Positions 13,001 through 28,000 of a stretch of 64,000 nucleotides of DNA are shown here, one piece after another. The stretch comes from Tribonema minus (Eukaryota; Sar; Xanthophyceae; Tribonematales; Tribonemataceae): assembly GCA_017506865.1 (NCBI GenBank), contig JAFCMP010000522.1:434001-498000 (forward strand), given 5' to 3'. Within the stretch, counting starts at the first letter, position 1. Each line of letters opens with the position of its first letter. The notes beneath the pieces are model-generated. The model saw only the letters and a program-made list of their open reading frames with translations, ran no database searches and was not told where the DNA came from. The translations under genes and the position numbers were made by a program.

Positions 13001-16000
13001 AAGCACCTGCACTAAGATCTGCAGGGCCCGTCAGGACTCATCCGACTGCACTTTAGAAAGGACGCAGGGGCTGTGTCCCTGCTCCCCAGATGCAAGCACA
13101 AGGGCAACAGTACACTATGAGATCTCTCATGCAAGCAACACACTCAGCTCCTCCACATCTTATAAGACAACGTCTGCCCTACATGCATTTACCCCAACGC
13201 TGCCCCCATCTGTCTGCATTGACATCGCACTGCTCCGAGCACCGAGCGGTTCTTGCGCCATTGTGGTCTTTGCTGCAGGCAGCACAATATAATTTGAGAC
13301 AGAGGCGCCTGTCGCCATCGTTGACATCTGCTTCATCGCCAACATCCCGGCTGCAGCAGTTTAGGATGGCATTCAGCCCTCACTATACGTGCTTTCAGCT
13401 GTGTTTCTTTCACACTGGCGCTGCACTGGCTGCAGTGCTCTCGCACTGTCCCCAAGCACTGAGCCAACAGCTACACTTGCACCATTGTGCGTCGTTACAC
13501 AGGCAATATGCTGCGGAGTCGCTGCAATGCATTGCCTGTGAGGATCGTGCTCAGACTAATAGCCCATGCTTGTTAAGTCTTCAGCTGTGTGTTGGGTTTC
13601 CCTTCAATCCGCCACTGTGCGGATGGACTTGTATTCGTAAAGGCCCAAGGGATGCCACGTTGCCTATGCAAATAGAAAAGCTTGCGTCAACGCAGCAGCC
13701 TAGGCTGCGCTGCCCTAGGAGCTTGGATACCGGCGCTGCAACACAGCCCAGCATTCGCGCTCTGCGTATGTACGCCGTGACTGTGCTCTCTGCGTTGACG
13801 TGGCACTGCTCCAGAGCACTGATGAGTCGAGCTGCAAGGTCTCCTGTACCAGAGTTTTCTTTTTTCCAGCGTCTTTGAACATCAGCGCATTATGGAGGAT
13901 TCCATTGAACAAAGACTGTTATCGCCATCAATGGTGCGATCTGCCGTTAGCTGTGGTTGGCAATAGCGACACCTCTGTCAATAGGCCGCCTACCTTGAAT
14001 TCGGGGGGGGGGGTATTCAGCTGAATATCCCAAGTGATAAGCAAACGTTGCTGCACAGAGGCGTGCATCCAATAGACCGCAGGCATGTTGACAATTTCCT
14101 GGGGGCCATTTTACTTGCTTTTTTCCCCTTGCTTTCAGCAGCAGCACGAGCAGGTGCGGTGGCCTCTGCACCGTCATGGTGCTCTGGAAAGTGCTGCCAG
14201 GAGTTGTCAATTGCATAACAGGAGCCACCATTTGGTGGAGAGCTCGCCACGAGCCCACTACTGCTGCGATGACAGCACAAACTCATGCCACACTAGCTTC
14301 AACAACAGCATTGAAATAACTTCAACAATGTCAAAGAACTGCAATTTTGCCCCCCTGGACTATACTATGGTGACTTCAGGAATGTGACACTCCACATTCT
14401 TGAGAACGTTGAATAGTCCGGCCTGCACTAAGGCCATTGCTCCAGCATAGCAAATGTCACATCACCCCTTGGACTGTCGAGGGCCACCGGGGGATCTCTG
14501 GTAGTTGCATGAGCCTGAGTGGCCTTTCTTTGAATGTGTTGCTCTTCGCTGCAGGGAGCGGGTGCTTTATGACAGAGACGAGCCTGTTGATCGCCAGCAG
14601 TGTAGCCGGCCTCCAGTTAGAATGGCGTCTAGCCCTTACTTTACGTATTTTCAGCTGCTTCACTGTCCCTTTGCTGTGCCTCTGAGTCGTCCGCATCGAC
14701 GTTGCAGTACCCACGAGCACTGACCATGGGGCTTCTGCTTGCACCACTGTGCTCTTCACTGCAGGGGTCGCAATATATTCCGACAAGGAGGCACCTGTCA
14801 CAATGGTTGACAGCTGGTTCATTGCCAACACTGCGGTCGCCTCAGGGGGGGCAGTCAGCGTCCCCCCAGCGTCCAGTTGGACCATGACCCGTGTTCACTT
14901 TGTGGGCAACACAGGTGAGTTGACGCTGCTGCGCAATGTGACAGTTTACCTGACTCAGGGAGGAGCAGTCAGCTCAAGGAGTTCCCTGGAGAGTCTACTT
15001 ATATTCTCACCTAAGTTCAGCTCGTGGACAGTGTCAGTGAGTTGGTGCTGCTGCGCAATGTGAACCGCAGGCAGCGTTGGCACAAGTCATGGGGTGCTTA
15101 TCTTAGACATGGAGCAGGGGCAGTGCTATGAGCCAGGAAGTGGAACATGGTGTGCACTGGGCCGGATATGGCTGAAAGCTGATCACAGATACGTCCGCGA
15201 GCAGTTGAGTCGTTGTGTATGTGAGAGATGGCCCAGGGTTTCACAGCTCCGCTGCTGAGATCAGCAGGCCGCCCAAGGACTCAGTTTCTTGGTCATTTCT
15301 GACCAGATACGCTACAAACGCTGCCCATTGGCAGTTCGGCCATCAGGGCTGGACGCTGTTGACATATGGCGGAGGAGTTTACGGCACAGATAGTGCCGTG
15401 GACAGCGCACGCGGTCAGAGGCATGTGTCTGGGACTTAGTGTTGGCACTCCTGCAGGAAGGACTTTAGGCACGAGTCCTGGCGTACTTCTTCGACACGAA
15501 CGGGAGGGGATGTAATAAAGGCGGAGGTACAAGCTTGCATATACTACAAATTGGAAATGACTGGTCGCCACGCATTCGCCACGCATTGTATGTCAGCCAG
15601 CAACTGAGTTGAGAGACGGGCGGTTGACGCCCTGTCTGAGTTTGGTGAAAGTAGTCCAAGCTGTTCGTTGACGATGACACCGATAAGCCATTCTTGCAGT
15701 CCGCAACCACAGGCCTGAGGCAAGTAGCGTGGAGCCGCGCATTTGCTATGGGTTGGTACTACGCTTTCTTCCTGCCAGCAGGGCAAATTTTGAGCATAGA
15801 CATCAAGGATCATCAAAACCTCCTGCCCCTACGCTCTTGTCCGCCATTCAAAATGGTGGGGCATCATTTTTGCAGTACAAAGACACACCCGACAAAGCAC
15901 TCTGCAGCGGCCTGCTATTGTCAATGCCGTGTTGTCGACAGACAATGCATATGTTGTACAGAGGTACATTGAGGCTGAAAGGGCCCCACCCCCTGCGCTA

Positions 16001-19000
16001 CACCATGTTGTTAAATAATATATAGCGGCTCATACTTGAAGCGCCCCACCCCCTGCATTACACCTTGTTGCCTGCCCAGACAGCTGGGCGCGCAGAGGCG
16101 CTCCTGGAAACTGACAACAGCCACCAACAAAGCACCGTGCAGCAGCGTGCAATCATCGATTCTACTTAGCTGAAGCACAGTGCGTGCATATTGACCGTCA
16201 CGTTCGCACCACATGCGCTACATTTCGTTGCTCGCGCGAGCAGCTCAGGGGCGGGGTGGCGCTATCAAAAGATGACAACAGCTACCAACAAAGCGTCATG
16301 CAGCAGCAGCATGCTATCAATCATGCTGCCTACCTGAAGCACAACTCATGCATATAAACGATCGCACTACCTGCGCTACACTTCGTTGCTCACGCAAACA
16401 GCTGAGGGGCGGGGTGGCGCTCTTTCAAAAGACAATGCATGTACACCGAGGCTTATACTGTCAGTGCTTTACCCCCTGCGCTTCATTTCGTTACTCTCTC
16501 GAGCAGCTGAGGGGCGGGGTGGCGCCCTCGAGCTCAGGCCATCCCCCGACACCAACCTGACCCTGACCGACGTGCAGTTCGACAACAACCAAGCGAGCCA
16601 GGGCGGCGCCATGGTACTGCAAAATGAGTCGCCGGGCACGGCCACCAACTGCACGTTCACCAACAACTACGCGCCGGGCGGCGGCGGCGCCATCAAGGCG
16701 GACGCGGGGCCCCCCTTCAGATTCGAGGCGTCGCTTTTTGAGGGTAACAGTGCTGACGGGCCGGGCGGTGCAGTGTTGCAGGGCGATGCGGCTTCGATGG
16801 TTGCCCTGGGCACCAATGAGTTCAAGGACAACGCTGCCACTTGCTGCAATATTGGCGGCTACGGGTCTACTGACTGGGCAGCCGCCGGGGGCTCGTGCAT
16901 CGACGTGGATTCTGAATCGGGCATCAGGTAAGCGCGCGCTTCAATGACAACATGAGCATACGCAGTGCTCTACTGAGGGCTATGCAGCTTCTGAGTGGGC
17001 CGGCTTGTTTAGCCACCATTGACATCATATGAGGCCGCGTTAATGGCAGCCAGGTTACCAATCAGGAGTGAAGTCAACTGCCAGTTTGCGCATGCTAGCT
17101 ACGCAGGAGCCGGCAAAGGCTCAAAACGGCGTACCGGGCCAGGGAGCTAGTGATACATACTTGTTGGTCCCCATATACAGGCACACGTATCCTTGCCACG
17201 TGTCAATCTTTGTTGTTTGTCGCAGGCTTTGAGAGCACAGGTGTTAGTCTGCGTATTCTTCGCTAGGTAGCGCAGTAGAAGTATGTTTTATAAAGGTTTC
17301 TGTCAAATTACGTACACCAGCATGTCCTGTGTTGCAGGTAAAGTGTATTTCGTTGGCGCTATAACATTCTACTGCACGCCTGCAAGCAATCCGCAGCAAT
17401 TGGTCGGCCGATGAAGGTGTGACTAAGTCATTGAATATTGTGCAAGGTCAAAAGTCACTAGGCTGTAGCGGATCACGCGCTTGTGCATTGCTGATGAAAT
17501 GAATTTCTTGACCGTTCTGAATGCCAATCACCGACCTCCTCCTCAGAATTACAAGCCTCTTGAACACATTGATGTACACACCTGCAGCTTCCAAACTGCA
17601 GGTGTCACATTCACAAACAGACATGGTGGCAGCAGTTCAATTCAGGCGCTAGCGTTTGCCCAAAATTCTGACTGCTCCAACCAAAATTTGCAGCTTAAAC
17701 GCTCCACACAAAGCTTGAACGCTCCACCCAAAATGCCCGGAATCAAGTCAAACATCAAAGCCCACGGCATTGACATGCCAGAACGGTCTAGAGCCCTATG
17801 CACACCTGCTTGCTACTGCCTGATGCTTCAACAGCTGCTTGTCCATCATGCAACCCAGCAGGTGCTGCCAGAGATCCGACTATCTAGACGCAATCAGGAT
17901 AACAGCAGGGTTTTACGAGGTACTTGCCAAATCCGCGAGAAAGGATCAGACAGAGGTTGCGATCCCAAGCGTGTCATTGTACAAATTCAAAAGTTCCTAG
18001 TTGCGATCCTCTTACCAAACAAGAACCAGTGTTGCATGGCCTGTTTTGGTTTGATTTTACAATGCCGCATCTGACCCATGCTGATCAGGGCCTCCCAACT
18101 GACGCTGTTGAGTGCGCAAGCAAGGCATGCATGAGTTATACTCATCCAGGCATGGAAGGTCTGCAAATGAAGGAGCATGTGCGATTGTCTCTTTGGTGAC
18201 CGCAGCAGCAGCTGACAATCAAAGCACTACCTGCAGGTAGTAACTGATCTGGTCTGCTTCCACTGCACTGGGTCTGATGCAGGCCGTCAAGTGCAGTGCG
18301 CAAGCAAAGTACGCGTGATTGATGCTACTTCAGGCATTCCACAGCTTGCAACTCACAAGGTTTGTGCAATTCTCTCGTGTCTGCGGAGACTGCAGGAGCT
18401 GCTGCCAGAAGGGCAACTACATGGGCGCAGATCAATGCGTGACCTGCGACACCGAGGTACTCGATTGCCAGGTGCCAGGTGTCACCATCAAGACCCTGCC
18501 GCTGCGGAAGGGGTGGTGGCGCGGAAATCTCACCCTCGCGCAGGCAGACATCCTGCCATGCTGGAACGCTGATGCCTGCATCGGCGGCGCGCCGAGTGAC
18601 AGCAACGGCTACTGTGCTGATGGCCATGAGGGGCCATGTAAGTCTGTCAGTGTCCACCCGTTTTGACCTGGAATCTAAGTAGAGCCACAGTGATCAGGAA
18701 ACGCACACAAGGCGGTCGAGACAGCCCCAGCAAGCACAAAAGCACAATTCCAAAGAAATAACCGCGACAGGCAACCACACACATAACGACTCATGATGCA
18801 CAAGGCAGAAGTGTACAAGCTTAAGGGCCCAGAAAGTGCAGTAGTCTGTAACAGGCAACTGGGATTGTCATTTTTCTGACCGATACCCTTCTAGCCTGAA
18901 ACGCTGTTAGGGCGCTGATGGAAGACAAGAGTTGCCAGTGGATGTAGACATGGAGCCAAATCTACAGTTGATGGGTGGGGCTAAAAAGCCCAAACAGGGA

Positions 19001-22000
19001 AGACGTCGAGCTGTTGCTAGTGCAAGCGAATGACACTACAGGCAGCTTGCACTGTAGTGTCTGACAGTGGGCTGCTGTGATGAAGGCAAGGCATGATTCT
19101 GCATGCCAGTGCCCAGCGATGTTGACAAGGGCTTCCTTCAGATTGTTTCAGCCCTGGAGTCTCACGGAATTTCTTGCAGTAAAAGCGGCACACAAATGCG
19201 ATGTGTCTCTGACGGTTGTATCGAGGAATCTGGTAGTGGCAGCAGCACAGCGGCGTGTGGGTGACAGGCAGTCCTCTGCAGCACCATCAGGCGATTCGCA
19301 ACCAAGCAATAGCAGACCTTACCATCAACCTTGCTGCAGGCTACTTTGGGTACTTCTGATACCCCAGTTTGTTAATAAAAGTAAAAAAAACCATTTGCGG
19401 AGGTGGAGAATTCTGAGGATCCTTAGGAAAAAATTCCTAACCTCACTTTGTGATTTTACCCAAAATAAAATCGAGTTGCAGCTAATGGTAGCTGGCCAAT
19501 GGTCAGCAAGTGGCCAAATACACAGCTGGCTGCAAGGATTTGCTTGTTTGTAAAGTATTGCAGGCGTTGTACATGTTTGAGCCGCTGAGTACTTCAGAAC
19601 CATGTGTATGCAGGGGTAGATGCTGAATGCACACAAAGCAGGTTTCATGCTGCTGCAAGCAGCCCCAGCGTGCATCATGAGGCGCAACGAGCAAGCGCAA
19701 GCCATTAAGCACGACCCAATTCTCACCGACCGTTTCATGCATTGCAGCAGTGGCAATGAAGTGATGTACTCAGTGACAGCGAATCATCAAGCGGTGACTC
19801 GCTGCTGCAAAATGTGCGCACTAGAAGTATAAATTCCTCGAGTGGACGCGAAAAGCTGGACGCGAGAAGCTGCCAACCCTGGATGGCAGGTATTCAGTTG
19901 TAGACTTGGGAAGCATCAGCTTTTGGTCATTGGTGGAGCAAGCACTGTTGTCGGCCCACCATTGCGTGCAAATGCCTCATCATATTCATATGCAACATAT
20001 CATCACGCAAAGGTGCTGATGGCATTACGCCACGTGTGAAGCGGAATCGCCTTGTGCTCTCATCTGCTGCCTGCCGACCGGCTGCCGCTGCAGTCTGCAG
20101 GGCGGTAAAAACATTCTTAATAGGCCGCCAGTGCTGTCTGTTCTCTTCGTTTTGCGTGGAGGGCTGTACTGTAGTAGCCCTATGTAGCAGTGCTGACGCT
20201 GGTGAAATGCTGCTAGGGAACAGGCGCTGATGTCAGTGCGCCATGTACGTTTCAACCTCTTGTTGAATGTTGCCTCTGCTAAGCACTGCAGACTGCGCCG
20301 TCTGCTGCAAGGGGTACACGTCCTTCATAGGGCGTCAGTGCTGCATGCTTTGTGTGTCCGCTATATGTAGCAATGATACCATCACTTGTATGCTGCGAAG
20401 CCATGCATGCTGCAAAACCTAGTGTGGCCTGCTGCAGACTGCGCTGTCTGCAGCGAAGGTTATGCGTCCTTCATAGGCCGCCGGTGCTGATTGTAGCTCT
20501 ATCTAGCAGTGATGACACCACACATAGGTATGCCTCGGAACAACAGACACTGACACCAGTGCGTATGCATGTAAACCCTTGTTGTACGATTGCCTGCAGA
20601 CTGCACTGTCTGCAGCGAGGGGTACACATCCTTCATAGGTCGCCAGTGCTACCAATTTTGTTCGTTTGCAGGGAGTGCTGCTCTTTCCTCATGCAACAAT
20701 GACATTGATGATATGCTGATTGTATAGCGCCATGCATGTTGTGCTGTGTTGGTACATCGCTGCCTGCTGCAGATTGCGCTGTCTGCAAAAAGGGGTACAC
20801 CTCCTTTATTGGCCGTCAGTGCTACCCCTGCACCAGCGCCAGGCCCGTGGCCTACAGCATTCTCGCTGTGCTGGTGCTGGTGCTACTGCTGGTGTTGGTG
20901 GCCATCTTGGCGTCTGGTGCATCTGCGTTGGACTCGCGCTCTGAGGTCGGCCTGACGTCCGCTCGCGAGGTGCCCGCCAACGAATCGATCATGGGCATGG
21001 TGAGAGCTTCATGGATCTGAACCACAAAAATTATGTATCAGCGTGATGCCCCACCAAACAGCAATTTGCTCAGTATCAGTCGAGCCCTGACGGGCCATGC
21101 AGATCTTAATGCAGGTGCTCACGTGCAGCATGAAACATTCGGGACTTTCGCCGACAGACGCTGACGCGAGGTAGCATGCATTAAGCCAGACCGTCCATTT
21201 TACTTTTTTGTCCATAGCGCAAGGGCACAGCAACATTTTTGAAGCCAGTGTCCCTGGTACACGACGTCGAAATTAAATTCAAATTGTGGTTTGTATCTCA
21301 GCGCCATTTCCTCCGGCACAGAGAAACAGTTGTTGTTGGTGCGAACCGCACCTTTCAGACCCGCCTCTACCGGCTCTATCACTGCGCTGCAGCTGTGGGT
21401 GCACACTCTCACGTGGCTGCTTAAAACATTATTAGTGATAACGCATACAGTGCGCACGGTAGGAATATAGTCGTAACACCGCGCACTCTGCGCATGCAGT
21501 GCCCGTACCAATCACCAAACTGATAATTAAACTGTCTTCAATACTCAATGCCCATGCTCCACATTTCCATCTGCCCTGCATGTGGACATGTTTGAGCATG
21601 AAAAGCAATGGTGCAGCTGATTTCGGATGTCGATGCACTACATGCAACGCCAATTCGTGAAGCGCCTATCGAGGGCAATATTCGTGGGGCTTCCGGCCCT
21701 ACACCTACAGCCTGTGAGCCCCGCTCCTGTCCTGTGAGCCTGGCAACTACGCATCGCGCTTTGTTTCCGGCCGCTCCGACATTGCACAAAAATGCTTGGG
21801 CTGTCCCATATGTTGCCCTGGTGTCGGATATGCATCAAGCAGACTACGACCTAGGGGGGCTGCATACACGAACAGGACTTGTACTTTGTGATGCATGAGC
21901 CTTGTCTGTGCGTTGTGCTCCATCGCAATGCTTCAGCAATGGACATGACCATGCTGGGCTACTTTCAAACGTGTTGTACACTATGCGGGACAGTGAACAC

Positions 22001-25000
22001 CAGGATGGGCACCACACAAGCAGGCGAGCTGCGTATGCTTGGTGTCCGCCCCTTCAGTGGGTGTCGATACGTAAGAGATGGGCATTGTCACGGCCCATGC
22101 AAGAATAGTGAAAACTTAATGAAGCGCAATGCTGTATGTGTACCAGCAATGTATGTGTACCAGCAATGTACATATTGAGACATACACACCCGACCAACGA
22201 CATGCGCGGCGGCAGCGGGTGGTGCAGCTGTTGGTGGGGGGAATAGCCTGAAGCCAACAGCCGCGCTGCTCGCCGCCGCTAGCAAATGTGGTCCCACACG
22301 CAAAATCCTCGGATGCGAGCACCTGGGGGTGGACCCCAGGCAAGCCCATGCATCTACGTTGGACGGTGTGGCAGTTGCGCCGCTGCCGAGACTGACCCGG
22401 AGCAGCACAATGGGTGTGCTGCCTGGCGAAAGTCGTGCTAGCGATAGCGGCGCAACGATGTCAAGCAACGATCGTGTGCCCAGCACACCTGGCAGTGCAG
22501 CAGCTGCTGTCGCAGCGGGCGCTCAGTCTAGCGAATGCCCCAGGGACCCGACGGGATCTCACTGGCAAGGCTTGCTGGGGGCGGCTGGCGCACTCGCGCG
22601 CAGGGTACGTGCACTGGCCCTTGCCCCCAATCGGGCACGCGTCACGGTGCTTTGCGCTTGGCCGACGGGTACCAAGCTTGAACCCTGCTGCACGTCACGC
22701 CGACTGCACGCGCCAGCAACACAGACCCTGCTGGGCCGGACTCCCTGCGCACCGCTGGTGAATCAGATGCATGACCTGACGGTCACGTTCAGCTTGCTCT
22801 CCCTCCGAGAAGAGGGTAACGACCTGGCAGCGGTGTTTGACCAACTCTCCCTTAGGGAACCGGTCGTTGCCAGGTCGCCTCGCCAGCCAGCCGGGAAACA
22901 TGGCGAGTCAGACGTAACGCAGGCCGGTGATAACAGCACCCACGCAACAATGACCGAGACAGCATCTGCCACGGCTATGGTTGCCAGTGGAAAGCGCAGT
23001 CGACGCAGAGGTAAACACAGACGGCGGACGCAGGAGCGACAGGCCCAGTGCGACAATTCTCCTGCACCCCTAGGGCAGCTGGCACCAGCCACCACACCGC
23101 CAAGGGGCGGTGCCTCTGCCCCCTCAGCACCAATATCCGGGCCGGCGAAGGTCACCACCGCGACGGTGGCGACCCGGATACCCTCAACCGTGTGCCATAC
23201 AGTCACCGTGGAGGAGCAGCAAGACGCGCTGGCAAAAGCCACCAACTATGGTGTTTCCACTTGGCACACGGGCCTGCAGGCACTCCACAAACAGGCGCTT
23301 GGGGAAAACACAGCGACGCTAGCACGTGGTGGGGAGCTTCGCCCCGTGAGCAACGTGGGCAACGGCAACTGCCTGATTCATACAGCTCTACACGGCATAG
23401 GCAGCGTCGCAGTTGAGCACGGACTGCCGGCCCCAGCGCTGGTGATTGCCATGCGAGAGGCACTGCTGGACGGGATGGTGGCATACGTCACGCAGGGGGC
23501 GGGCAAACAAGGGGCCAGCATGTCATCGATGCGTCAACTGACCGCGCATGCCGCAGCCCAACCTGCAAGTACACGTGAACAATTCGACACGTACGGGACA
23601 CGCGCTCGCTGCCTCGCAATCGAGTACGGCACAAATGAAACGGATAGCAAGGACAGCGGGCACACGCTCCTGCTGCAACGCCTACAGGAAGAGGGCGTGT
23701 GGGGACGGCCCCTCGGTTTGTCTGTGTGGGCCATTGTTGCAGCGGTCTACGCGGTCTCGGTGACGGTGTGGCAGGCCAAGCCTCAGGCCACTGGCAGCAC
23801 GCAAAAATCAACAGGGCTGGTGCTGGCACAACTGATGGGGCTGCCAGCGGTATTCGCACCGGCGACTCCAGCTCAGCCTGACTGCCATCTGGATGTGCTG
23901 TGGACGCCGCCTGGGCTATATACAAATGTGGGACACTTTGAACTGCTTGTCGCCCCTGCGGCACCTCCGCCCTTGCCAACCACTATGACAGCGTCGGCGA
24001 CCACTCAAGCTGACAGCACCCACATCACGGCTCCGAGTCGGACACAGCCCCGTACTGCGCTGCAGTTGCCACAGCGGCCTGAGCCACTGAGGTGTCCACT
24101 ATGCACACTGGCATTTTGGCAGCTTGGTCAGAAAGAGGACAGCAAACAGCGAGGCAAACTGTCAGCTGCGAGCCGCATGGCACCGGTAGTGGCCCACTTC
24201 AACGGTGGTAGCTGCACGAGGTCGATGCTGAACCCTGAGGCGAGCACATCACACTGTCAGCAAAATCCGGCGGCAGCATACGCCAAGGGCATCCGGCAGC
24301 AGGTTGATCACGACCCATCCGGTGACCGTGCCCCTTCAGGCAGCAGTACCTGCAGCACTGGGGCACACCATGCCAAGCATGTGCAGGAGATGAGCACCAT
24401 GTATGGTTGCACGGCAGAAGACTTCCTACGGGCGGTAAGGAAGCTGAGTGCATGCACAGGTGCCTGCGGCCTGGTCCATATGTCAGCCAGCGCGGGGCAG
24501 AGGCAATGCGCGCTGACCTCGCCATGCCACACGTGTCGACGGAATGGAAGCGCCCCCACGCGCGCACGCCCGGCAGTACCCCCGGGCCAGTCCGAGGGCG
24601 GGGGTGCGGGTAGCGACGGCGCGGCCGCGGCGGCGGGGGCTGCCGCAGCGACACCTCCAAAACTACCGGCGGTGCCGGCTAGTGGCGCTGCCAACTCAAA
24701 GTCTAGCAAGAAACGCCCGGCGGCCACGGCAACCGGCGCGCAACGCCGGCGCCGAACGGCAGCTGCTGCGGCACCGCCTAGCAGCGCCGGCAGCCGCACT
24801 CAGTCTGACAGCCTGAGGCTGCAGGACAGCAGCCCCCCCCACGGGACGGCCGTGGGATGGGCGGACATGGACGTGGACCCGCCGGACGATGCCGCGTCAC
24901 CGCCCCCCCCGACCACCACCACCAGTGGCAGGCCCTCAAAGCCCCAGGCACGAGCATCCCTGGCTTGGGACCTCTCGACGCCCTCGGTCGTCCACGCACT

Positions 25001-28000
25001 TGACCAGACCAATGAGGCGGATCTACTGCTGCTGCGGTTCACCACGACTGCCAACCCCTTCCGCACTCAGCTGCAGTGCACCCAGTGGGCACGGCTAGTG
25101 GAGCACGCCACACGACTACTGGCGGACACCACAGACAGTGCACGTGAGGCGGCACGGGTGCGCCTCCACCATGGTGCAGGGGCGTTTGCTCATCAGGTTT
25201 CTCAGACTCTAGTGCAGCGCGGCTACAGGCTGCTGCACCTGCTAGCAGCGATGGCCTTTGGTAGGCAACCGGAGGGAACCGGTATGCCGCCTGCGGCCCG
25301 GCTGGCAGCGTTGCTGTCTGGCGACTTCGCGGAGCTACTGAGAAAGACGCTGTCAGCAGCAGCGGCGCTGCGGGCCCCCAAACCAAACAACGCAGCTATG
25401 GCGTCGGCACAAACGAACTTCGATGCCGACTGGACGGAGGCTGACTCCAGGCAGCAAACAGCATGCGCTGCCCTCTCAGGCAAGCGACGGGGAGTAGGCT
25501 TGGCTGCCGCACGACTAGAGGCGCGTGAAGCATGCGCCCCAGCAGACGAGGTCACGGCACAGGTGCTGGCAGCAAAGCACCCTGAAACTGGCACCCGGCC
25601 GGGGGTAGTCGATACGCCAATGGAGCAAGTGCGCGGCCTGGTACGCGACGCCCGGCGGCACTGCTTACACAGCGCAGGGGTGGCAACGACCACCGGGCCA
25701 GCTGGCAGCGGCAGTCCTGTCTTCGAATCGGGTCAGGCACATGATCACAGCGATAGGCCTGAGGATGCTGCCAGCGCAGCCGGACGGCGCCTCGAGGTGG
25801 AGGCGGCAGACATACTGTCGACCTTGTCCGCAGCAGGGGCGGGGAAGGCAGGAGGGCTGGACGGCCTACGCTATGAACACCTCTTGATGGCCGCTGGGCC
25901 TGGTGCACCAGTGAAAGCAGCCACCCGCCCCGTGAGCAGTGCCTCGCCAGGACTAGCTGGTGATTCAGAATCAGATGTGATGGAACCGGCATTCGCCCAT
26001 CAACTGGCCAAGGTGTTCACGACGCTGCTTGTTGAGCCCGAACTGCTGCCGGAGCAATCGCAACGGCTTCTCCGCGCCGCGGCCCTCTCAGGCATAGGAC
26101 AGAAGCGGCGTCCGATCGCCTGCTCCAGTGTCTGGCGCAGACTCCTCGGGTCCACAGCGGCACGGAGTGTCAAGGGCAAGATATCGGGGCTGCTGGCCTC
26201 CATGTCGCAGTTTGGCGTAGGATACCGGTCTGGCGTCGAGCATGTGGCAGCGCGCGCGCGCGTGTGGCACGAGCTGTATGGCACCACTATCCAACTGGAC
26301 TGTGAGAACGCATTTAACAGTGTGGATCGCGCCGCCATTGTGCGGGGGCTTATGCTCTTCTGTCCGGAGCTGCTCCCGCACTTTGAGTCCGTATACTGTG
26401 GTGACACTGCCCCAGAGATGCGGGTGGAGGTGAACGGTGAAGCTCGCATTATCTGCTCCCACCTAGGGTGCCAGCAAGGGGACCCTCTAGGGCCGCTGTA
26501 CTTTGCAGTGGCAGCGGCCTTCCTACTCTTCTACCCTGATGGAGTGAATGCGACGCCCGGCAGTATGCCGGCCTACGGCCACAGCACAGCGGAACCGCCA
26601 GCCCCGCACTGCGCTTTCCTGGATGACCTCAACGTGCTGCAAGCTGCCTACTTCGACGATGCAGCGGCCGCTGGGGTGGCAGAGGTGATCCGCCGGCTGG
26701 CGGCAGGGGGCCTGCGCGTTCGACCAGACAAGTCGCTGGCCATTGCCATGCGCGGCACAGTGTTTGATGAAGCGGCCAGAGCACGCCTGCGCGCCCTTGA
26801 CATACCGTTTGTGGACACCACCATGCCAGAATCCAGTCAGGGCTTTACGTCGGTCGGGGTACCGGTAGGGCACCAAGCCTATGTGCACGCTGCCATGAGC
26901 AAGCATCTTGTCGACGCAGGGACATGGCGATTGTCGTGGCAGCTAGCTGGAATGGCGCGGCATCACCTACAGGCAGCACAGTTCATTCTACGCAGGTCAC
27001 TGACGAAGCGCATGGGCTTCTTAGCTCGGGTCGTTGACACGGCTTTGAGTGAGACATGGTTGCACGCGTTTGACGGGTTCTGTGCATGGACGCTCGAACG
27101 CATGCTGCATCTGCACGGCTGCTCTACCGCGGCAGCCATGAAGTCACACCTGCTGGCCGCCTGCACTGCTGGTGACAATGAGGAAGCCAGCAGTGGCAGC
27201 GTGCTGGTATTGCCGCGCTTGGGCCCGCCAGAACTCACGGACATCGCAGTGCCACTGCGGGCGTCACGGTTGCCGGAGCGACGAGGCGGTCTGGGCATGC
27301 CGCTTTTGGGGCTACTGGCACCAGCCGCATACACGGCCCAGGCATGCACAACACTGAGGCCGGCAATAATTCATGCCACTGTGGCAGCAGGGGCCCTGAG
27401 GCTCGGCACTGACGAACACGGCGCAGTCACCTGGTTCGCGCAGCACTCATGCGCAATACGCGAGGACCAGGGACTGCCGCCAATCATCGAGGCCGTGCGA
27501 CGCTCTACGCGAGCGCTGACAGCTGATGGCGGCGAAAAATCACGCACAGCTGTGGCCGAGCAGCTCCCAGCATCGTTGCTACGGTGGGCAGCAGATACGA
27601 CGGCCGCAGCGTCGACGCTCCCCACTGCGGTGCAAGCGATCTACGCCGCAACTGCCGTCACGGAGACAGTGACCACTGAGCCAGCCCCACACACCCACGG
27701 CATTGTGCCTGGCGCCGAGGCGGCCGCTGCGGCGGCGACCGTACCTGGCCCTCAAGCCGCTGCCGCGGCTGCCCCTTCCACGCCCGCTAAAACACAAACT
27801 AGCGCGGAAGAAAGCAGCTGCAGCGGCGGGCAGGAGGACGACGACGACGACTGGGAGGCCTATGCTGACGAGATCTGCAGGAAGGTAGTGCCCCGCCGCC
27901 GGCGCGGTCACTTCACGCACGGACTACAAGCCGGCCTTTCAAATGTTCTTCGACGTCAATACGAGGATTGCCTGGTGGAGGACCTAGAGGCTGCCTCGGC

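Noticed and set aside
17481-18074. A 197-codon open frame in intron 6 as an extra exon of gene A
   Set aside because: It has no Pmp or Cys-rich motifs, its composition is intron-like, and exons 6 and 7 already join in phase with a sensible protein.
22329-22409. Start of the OTU-type LINE protein at 22329
   Set aside because: That codon is GTG. The first in-frame ATG is 22410, although a start further upstream by another mechanism remains possible.
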